Under the pieces are notes generated by a model. It searched no databases. It saw only the letters and a program-made list of their open reading frames with translations, and was not told the DNA's origin. Made by a program: the position numbers and the translations under genes. Positions 56,931 to 64,000 of a stretch of 64,000 nucleotides of DNA are shown piece after piece (positions within the stretch are counted from its first letter, which is position 1; each line of letters opens with the position of its first letter). Source of the DNA: Cliona cf. orientalis (taxonomy: Eukaryota; Porifera; Demospongiae; Clionaida; Clionaidae). The stretch lies in contig OZ005689.1 of assembly GCA_963930775.1 (NCBI GenBank), forward strand, positions 35,728,694 to 35,792,693, given 5' to 3'.

Positions 56931-57368
56931 ATGACCAAGGGAGCCAGGTACACCACAGAGGAGGTACTTCTTGCTGTTGACTCTGATGATGATGATTATG
57001 ATGTGGATGACCCAGGTGAGCCTTTCATGGATGGCAGTGACGAGGAATTTTCGGACCTGGATGAAGATGACGATTTGGATAACATGGATGTTTCACCACC
57101 ACACTCACCATTAGGCCTTCCATCAGAAGACACTTCAGCAGGTGCTTCTCCATGTAGCTCCCCAGCAGGTGCTTCTCCACCTAGCTCCCCAGCCAGCACT
57201 TCCGCTAGTGTACCACCTATGTGGACTCAGAGCCTACAGCCTGTCAATATCTATCCCTTTCAGTCTCAGACTGGCCCTACCGTTCCAATTCCCGAATCGC
57301 CACTGGAAGTCTTTCAGCTGCTTTTTACAACATCCTTGATGCAAATGATAGTGGATGAAAGTACCAGG
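56931..57368 (+). CDS. piggyBac-type transposase, first coding exon only
   Basis: ATG at 56931. The N-terminus is acidic (DSDDDDYDVDDPGEPF, GSDEEFSDLDEDDDLD), then Ser/Pro-rich, ending in SPLEVFQLLFTTSLMQMIV, which matches the beginning of the piggyBac DDE domain (DDE_Tnp_1_7), where a strand-helix precedes the catalytic core. A donor CCAG-GTAAAT lies at 57367/57368. A 5' non-coding exon may end at about 56780 (ACCCAAG-GTAAG-like). The DDE core and Cys-rich C-terminus are absent here, and a TIR element fragment starts 6 bp after the donor. Either the rest lies beyond or this is a fragment. The next gene downstream (KDZ) is a different family. Confidence 0.65.
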
Positions 57369-57373
57369 TAAAT

Positions 57374-57600
57374 GTGACCGGATTTGGGAAAACGGGATCC
57401 GCGCGCGATTCGCGCAATGCGCGTTTTTAGTAGCTCAAGTCGAAATTTGTCAAAGTCCAGATTTTGTCATATACATGTCGAACAACCCTTCTTCTAACTG
57501 TTGCCGTCTTCTACGGAGGCTAATCGTGCTATACGAAGGCGAAATAAGCCTTCACTTTGACCCACCTAGTCGGCACAGCCACCGTACACGGAGCACCCGG
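57374..57600 (-). mobile_element. End fragment of the GTGACCGG-TIR element (inverted)
   Basis: Inverted copy of about 53890-54112, from the terminus GTGACCGGATTTGGGAAAAC to the CCACCGTACACGGAGCACCC region. Preceded by AAAT (57370-57373), the same flanking tetranucleotide as the full copy. The other end is missing. Confidence 0.8.
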
Positions 57601-57748
57601 TACTGGAACCTTTTTGACCACTACTAGTATCAGTACCTGGGAACCCAAGTACCACCCCAAGTGATGATAGGTTCCATTCTTAGCGCCCGAATTTAATATT
57701 AACCCATATGCGATTGAATTTCTGTTGCTAGGAGCACCAGTGCATTGC

Positions 57749-60700
57749 ATGAAAAATATGGCTTCTCATAAAAGAATCAAGCTACCTCCCTTAAAGGTGA
57801 CTCATCACTCACAGAAAGAAGCAAGAGAAGTTTACCGTGGTCATATGGATGCTGACATGGAAACACTAGGGAGAGAGCAGCAAGCAGTGAGTATTCATGA
57901 AGGATCCACCGATGCACCTCATACTGTGGAAGGATCATCTGTCAATGAAATTCCCGAGCTGTATGGTGCTGAGGATACTGATCCCACTTTGCATGAGTTA
58001 CATCGTAAAGCCACAGCGAATGCGTGGGAAAAGTTAAGGTCAAATATCTTGTTTTTGGCTACAGAGAATAGTGCTATGCCACTTGGTCAAGTGTGCATTG
58101 TATGTAGCTCCGCAGCAAGGTTCAAATGTGAAAGATGTGGGCCAAACATTTACTACTGTTATCAATGCTTCTGTAAGCAGCACGAGACTGCCAATTTCTT
58201 TCATGTGGCCGAAGAATGGGAGGTAAGTGATATATTAATGATACACTCTGAAGAGGTATAATTAGTGCATTATATATAATTGTAGAATGATCACTACACA
58301 CCATGTGATATCAAAAATAGAAGAATAGATGTTCGTCCAAACCACATTTGTTCTACAAGAAGAGAAACTCCTCTTAAATGTTTCGATGAGTATGGTATGA
58401 GGTTAATGGTTCATATTTGAATGATGCTGAGTGAGTTTATACTTGCTGCAGGCATTCAACACGATGTTCTGTTTGTTTGCTGTGACTGTGAGGATCTTGC
58501 TTTGATTCTCACTCGAGCCAAACTATGGCCAGCTAGTCCACAGTATCCACAGTTAGCGTACACTTTTGATTTACTGGATTGGGCAGAGGCATTTCTTCTT
58601 GAATGTCATGTGGCACTAAAGGATTTCTGTAGTGCTATTTATTTCAAGTGCCCTTATATTTTATCTAAGGTATAATTAAGTCTTTAGCTAGCCATAATAT
58701 TAATCCAATTTGATAGTTTATTCTGATTATAGCGTCGAGATGTGTATGCTAGACTTATTGACTGCTTTGAGGAATACAGGTAAAGTTTAACTAACCATAT
58801 TATTATTGAATGCAATATTAATTTGTACATGCACTTATATAATTAAATGTATTATCATTAAGATTCTTTAAGCATCAAATGAGGCACCTGAGTCATCTCT
58901 CTAGTGATCTTGATCATGGTAATATTTGCCCGGCTTGTCCTAAGGTAATAAGTATCTTAAAGTGTGTGTATGCACTGTGTGTCATGATATTGCCTAGCAA
59001 CCAAGGGTCGTGGACAAACTAATCAAAATCAGTTATGTGACATTGATAGTGCCAAGAATCTGGTATAGGACTTGTGGTACCAACACCATGCATGCAAGTT
59101 GTATTAAAACATAAAAAAAACATGCCGGCTTGTGAACCTCTGCATAGTGCCCAGGGGGTCCTACATGGTCGGTAAGCTCCAGAGAGAGTAAATGGCAGCC
59201 TTACACCTTTGTTTTTTTCCTGTATATTGTACATATGTGTATGTGTGTGTGTGTGTACCTCAATATAAATAATCATTTTGTAGAGTGAAGGCAGAATAGT
59301 CTACGCTATGGATGCTCTCTTTGGACTCCCACGGAAAAAAGCTGCAGGTGTTAGTCATAGACCTGCTGTTCAAGGGCATCTGTTCTTTGTTGAGCAATCT
59401 TGTGTTGACGAACACGTTGCAGGATCTAAGACACATACTCTGATGAAAAATGTACGTCCAGTTATATACTATTATACTATACTATGCATACATACATCAG
59501 GGTATGTACATGAAAATTCAGTAGGTTTATCTTCTACTACCAATCCACATTCATTAACATTTGTAGAACTGCAGTAACTTTTTGGCTGGAGATGCTTTAC
59601 GAAGTTCCTCAAGGTATAAAGCACTTGACGAGACTGGTTTGTTTGGATGTGCCTGTCGTCATGAGTTTCCAGTTCTATTTTTGGACTTGAAGCATGGGGA
59701 ACGGTACATGTACATGTATGTTAATATCAAGGGGAACAAGATTACGTTTTTTTTACAAACTTTAGCTTGGCTTATGGTGAGTTTATCCTGGATAGGCTGA
59801 TTGAAAGAAGTACAGAAAGTGTGGAAATTTATGTGATGTATGATATTGCTTGTACATTGTATAAGCATCTCAAGGTATAGAATGGGACATCTAATTCGCT
59901 GATAAGCTATATAGTAATTATAAAAATGTGTTGTACAAAGCAGTCAGCTGGAAGAAATGACATGCTGCAGCGAATAACTCTCTGTTTGCCCATATTTCAC
60001 TGTTACGGCCATTCTGCTTCATGCCAGGTATATACCACAATAATTATTGTGGTGTAATAATAATTATTATTTTGCTTTTGCATGATGTGTTCATAGATGT
60101 TGTTTGGTCCTTTGAGATGTGAAGGGGTAGGTCTAAGTGATGGAGAGACGATGGAGAGGCTATGGTCCTATCTACGTCGCTTTGGAAGGATGACAAAAGA
60201 AATGCGGCCAGCCCATAGGAGAGACGTTCTAGCACATGCACTAGCATGCTATGGGATGAAAACTAAAGTGAAGCTTGGTAAGGATCATCACTACGTGTAT
60301 CTCAAGGGAGGCTATGCTTTGGGAGGTGTTATAATGACCACATCAAAGAGAATTGTTGGCTATAGGTCCTCCAATTTAAGATAATAATTTAATTTTATTT
60401 GGTGATATTAACTACTCATGATTAGCCCATCTACTTGTGGTGCGATGGGAACGGGCACAACAAATGAAGAATTTGTCAGAAGAGACGTTTGCAAACCTGA
60501 CAGCTCAAAGTATGTAAAATAATGTGCAAGTTTAAGATCCAATGATCCAATGCCATACAGGTGGATCCATCAAGATCAGGGATGAAAGAATTTCACTGAG
60601 TGTTGGTGGCTACGGCAACATAACATCAAGTTTGTAATTACCTCTTTACGTCATCACCTAGCCACTTACTTTACAATAACATGATCATTCAGATATCCCC

Positions 60701-62034
60701 GAGTGGAAGAAGGTTTATTTCCAAATATTACATTCATTTTACAAGTTGAGGTATGTTCTTTAGTGGTGGGGAATTTTCCACCCACCCACCAACTTGCACA
60801 CCACCTTTCTCCAGTCTTGTCCCCCCCCCCATCTCTTCACTTCACCTCTCTCCCCTCTCCTCCCCACCCCCCCTCCTTTCTCCTTCTCTCCATGCATTAT
60901 TGGTTTATAATAGAGCATAACGTCCATTGTTAACGTGACACTTCGTTTAAAATCACAGGGACAATGTGGTGTCAAGTGATTCATCCAGTGAAACGCAGTT
61001 ATCACAGTACGTTTTATCCACAGATTCTTTTGAGTTGCCACATATTATTATAGGTAGATACAGATTAAGAGTAATCTCATCTTCCATCCATTTGAAATGG
61101 TGGGAAGGGGCTGCATAGGGATCGACAGTCTAATAGGTGCAAAGCTGTTTCATCCTTGTGTGTTATAATTATGCAGGTTGGATCATGAGCTTAAGGAGCT
61201 GGAGAAGAAGAACAGTGTGCTTTATCGATGGAACCCTTCTGATAAGGATTATCAAGAATTGGAGCACGCATACTGTTTAGAGAAGCTTAATTTCTTCGAT
61301 CGGTGCCTGTGGGCTTCCTCCGTTAGGAGAAAGTTTTTGTTACGACTGAAGTCTAAATATGCAGGTGTGTTGCATAGCTAAGCTGCAATCCCACAATGTA
61401 TATACTAGCCGGAGTACTGTTACCATCATACTGTGATGATTGTCACCTATTGCTTGTAGATGGTCAAAAGATTGCAAAGAAATTATCACGTCAGGTGACC
61501 AGTGAAACAAAGAGATTGAGAACATTGTTGGAAGAGTATAATATCTGCCAGTTAGTTGTTAACGGTTCATCCACTCAAATTACACTGGACGAAGCCTTGG
61601 ATCCAGAAGTTCTTTCCTCTAAACTCCATGCCGATACTACTTCAAGCAAGCCACATCAAGACATACTTGAAGCCTACCTACAAATGAAGCGTAGCAATGA
61701 GGATATTGTTCTTCTCGAAAGTGAAATGGCAAATACCATTCATTTTTATGCTGAACAGCGAAAAGTACTGTTGATGTTGATTGATCAGATGAAGCAGGCA
61801 CAAATTTCCGAGTCCAATCCTTTCAGTAGAGGTGCCATTGCACTACTCCATTCGTTGTTCCGAAGGATTGACAAGCTTCACCAAGAATGTAGATTATTTC
61901 CAATCAGTGCTACCATCAATATTCCACAAAAGCTGGACTTGGAAGGATATGAAGCAGCTACTGATTCTAACTCGTTCATACCAGAGTACTACAGTGATTC
62001 ATCCGAATCAGAATCTGACGATGAGGCTGATTAG
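57749..62034 (+). CDS. KDZ (Kyakuja/Dileera/Zisupton) transposase, 16 exons
   Basis: Exons: 57749-58222, 58286-58394, 58452-58669, 58733-58779, 58863-58944, 59284-59451, 59567-59703, 59766-59874, 59944-60027, 60097-60277, 60426-60509, 60561-60629, 60693-60750, 60959-61006, 61177-61364, 61460-62034. All have GT-AG borders and every phase agrees, giving one 876-residue open protein. The N-terminus has the Cys-rich module typical of KDZ proteins (CIVCSSAARFKCERC ... CYQCFCKQHE, ending in FFHVAEEW, residues ~115-158). The RNase H-fold core has YAMDALFGLPRKK (Asp ~320), DETGLFGCACRHEFP (~387), MYDIACTLYKHL (Asp ~438), FHCYGHSASCQ, and GVGLSDGETMERLWSYLRR (Glu ~493-496). The C-terminus is helical and acidic (SDSSESESDDEAD). 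Start choice between 57749 and 57758 is open. The gene is either an active copy or under selection. Confidence 0.88.
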
Positions 62035-62227
62035 TAGTAATAGTTATGTAGCTACTATTATTATAAAACAATGTTGTATAATTTTTGTGGCAATTGCAAC
62101 ATCAAATTACGAAGAGTATTATAATGATATTATAATTATTATTATCGTACTGTAGTATAATATAACAAGATTGATAGCATGAAGAATCCATATTATAATA
62201 GTATGTGTAGCTACATCTTGAAGAGTT
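62035..62227. other. Convergent gap between the KDZ and ULP1-PHD stops
   Basis: 193 bp of AT-rich sequence separating two convergent stop codons; the poly-A signals for both genes must lie here or overlap the neighbour's 3' end. No clear AATAAA was found on either strand. Confidence 0.5.
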
Positions 62228-63906
62228 CTATTGCTCAAGAGAGTCCATGAATTTCACACAATTTGGGCACATCCAAGGCTTCTCCTTGCCACTGTAATCA
62301 TCGATATTTATGTCCATGCATTTTTCATGGTGCCATTCTCGGCAAACATTGCAATAAATCATCACTAAATCCTTGTTGTGGTTGGGCAATCGACATATAC
62401 AGTATATTTGATCCTCGACAGTTCTGCGCACACGACTCCCAAGTGGAATTCTCCGAGTTTTTTTCACTGGAAATGGTGAAATATAGCCCCTTTCTAAACA
62501 CTCAACAAGATGTTTTCTCATAGTGTTATCATCTAGATCCCATTCCGACAGCACTGGGTCGCGACCATGGGTTAGGTCAGTAGCACACGCTAGTGCAAAC
62601 ATACCACAATCATGAGCATTAGGTTGTGCCATTGTGTTCAAGACATCAAACTTGAAAAGTTTGGAAGTTGGTTTCACTAAGGAGCAAATCTGCATCCTTG
62701 TTGATAGACTTGGGCGTGCGTAAAAATCACTATCGTAGATTGATACTGAATTATTAGAATGTGTGTCGTCATGGATACTGATATTGGAAATGGTAATCCA
62801 ATGGGACTGATGCACATTCAAAACCTGAATGTATTTACATTTGGGAGGTAGGACCTTAAATTTCGTTTTCACTAACTGTGGGCTCTGCCATCCATAGATA
62901 TTTGCATCCTTGGTCTGCTGGCTTAAAAGTTTTTCGGTTGCATAAACGATATTATCATTAAGCCACCTGTCGGATAAAAGTACTTCACGGTCATGCTGGT
63001 ACAGTCCTAGGCTGGATATCCAAACTGATTCTGATGTTAGATCATTGAAACTACCCGGCTCTATTTCAGGAATCTCAGGATCAGCAAGAGATATGGATGA
63101 GTTTGCACATTCAGTCTTCTTGAATGTGGATGTACACGTAGCTGTGTCTTGAGAATTCATAGATGTATCAGAATTACTACTGTCGTTCTCATCACCTTGT
63201 GAATCTTTAGAAAGCTGAGATTTCAATGCTAGTATCCTGGAATAAGCAGTGGTAATCTTTCTAGAGGCTGTAACCTTGGGTTTCTTTGCTGTCAACTTGC
63301 GTGTAGCCATATCGGTTTCAACAGCATCTTTGGATTCCCTGACTGTCGACTTGCTAGTAGAAGCCTTGCTTTTTGGATAGTTCTTGGCTCTCTTAGGGTC
63401 AACTGACTTGTGAGTAGTCATACTTGATTCAGCCTTGTTTTTTGCCATCCCCTTGAGTATCTAGAGGGCTGCTGACTTATGAGTAGTCATAGGAGAAGCC
63501 TTACTTTTTGAAATGCCCTTGAGTCTCTTGAGGACTGCTGATTTACGAGTAGCCATAGGAGACACCTTGGTTTCTTTGAGTCTCTTGAGGACTGCTGATT
63601 TACGAGTAGCCATAGGAGACACCTTGGTTTGTTTGAGTCTCTTGAGGACTGCTGACTTACGAGTAGCCATAGGAGATGCCTTGGTTTTTGAAACACCCTT
63701 GGCTCTCTTAAGGACTGCTGACTGGCGAGTAGCCACAGGAGAAGCATTGGTTTTAGAACCAACCTTGGCTAGAGAAGCTTCACGTTTTGAAATACCTTTG
63801 ATTTTTTTTGCCCTGGATTTTTCTGCTATCTGACTAGTAGCTGTTGACGAAGCCTCCTGTTCAGGGCGTTCGGTGGTAGAATTGGCCACAGGTGGAGGAG
63901 GATTAT
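62228..63906 (-). pseudogene. ULP1-type protease with PHD finger, facing the KDZ gene
   Basis: An acceptor (ATGTTTTCAG) ends at 63907, so upstream exons are beyond or near the window edge. The N-terminal part has five to six Lys-rich repeats of about 20 residues (ASPMATRKSAVLKRLK). In the same frame a TAG at 63461-63463 interrupts; the aligned repeat position is AAG in other units, so it is a single nonsense change or the true N-terminus is at the ATG 63446-63448. Downstream is the ULP1 (C48) domain: SDRWLNDNIVYATEKLL, HWITISNI with His at 62801, VSIYDSDF Asp, and NAHDCGMFALA with Cys at 62606-62608. A C4HC3 PHD finger (YCICRLPNHNKDLVMIYC ... WMCPNC, about 62250-62420) ends the protein. Role: de-SUMOylating-type peptidase targeted to histone tails (inference). 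Confidence 0.75.
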
Positions 63907-64000
63907 CTGAAAACATACAATTATAGTAATACTATGTTTGATAATACTGTAGTGTCCTGGGCAAGTGTCCATATATTGCATGCATTTCAAGGGATCAATG

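Noticed and set aside
1-64000. CRISPR arrays, rRNA or tRNA genes
   Set aside because: No regularly spaced identical repeats with unique spacers, no rRNA similarity, and no cloverleaf with a GGTTCRA T-loop and matching acceptor stem was seen by eye.

Overview
The window looks like a gene-poor, transposon-dense stretch of an animal nuclear genome. An early-branching metazoan such as a demosponge is my best guess. Visible evidence is short GT-AG introns, Metazoa-type mobile elements (Ty3/Gypsy, Helitron, LINE, Tc1/mariner, piggyBac, KDZ, many MITEs), AT-rich intergenic DNA and long G or C runs. The sponge assignment is inference; no rRNA, tRNA or mitochondrial marker is present to prove it.

Layout. 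0-7.3 kb: end of a small unrecognised gene on the minus strand, then a decayed, 3'-truncated Helitron on the minus strand. 7.3-12 kb: non-coding repeats. 12.05-16.45 kb: a complete young Ty3/Gypsy retrotransposon with 213-bp LTRs and a 5-bp target duplication. 18.9-22.5 kb: broken plus-strand exons of a HECT-like (G2E3-like) gene split by MITEs. 23-27.2 kb: MITEs and copy A of a segmental duplication. 27.7-32.2 kb: a spliced gene joining a Mutator-like transposase to a ULP1-type protease, cut by a 5'-truncated LINE. 35.7-37.1 kb: a 48-bp minisatellite that reads as a proline-rich protein. 40.5-48.1 kb: copy B of the segmental duplication, carrying a 4.76-kb Tc1/mariner element with a BEN-domain gene inside. 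53-57.6 kb: a THAP-like fragment, a 666-bp TIR element, a two-gene IS630/Tc1-like element and a piggyBac N-terminal exon. 57.7-63.9 kb: an apparently intact 16-exon KDZ (Kyakuja/Dileera/Zisupton) transposase gene facing a ULP1 protease-PHD finger gene.

The main theme is a repeated arrangement. Three different DNA transposons carry the transposase tail-to-tail with a second, chromatin- or SUMO-type gene: BEN with Tc1/mariner, an unknown accessory protein with the IS630-like element, and ULP1-PHD with KDZ. A fourth, the Mutator-like gene, has a ULP1 domain fused to its C-terminus. The duplicated segments A and B give empty sites for three insertions, which date and delimit those elements without outside data.
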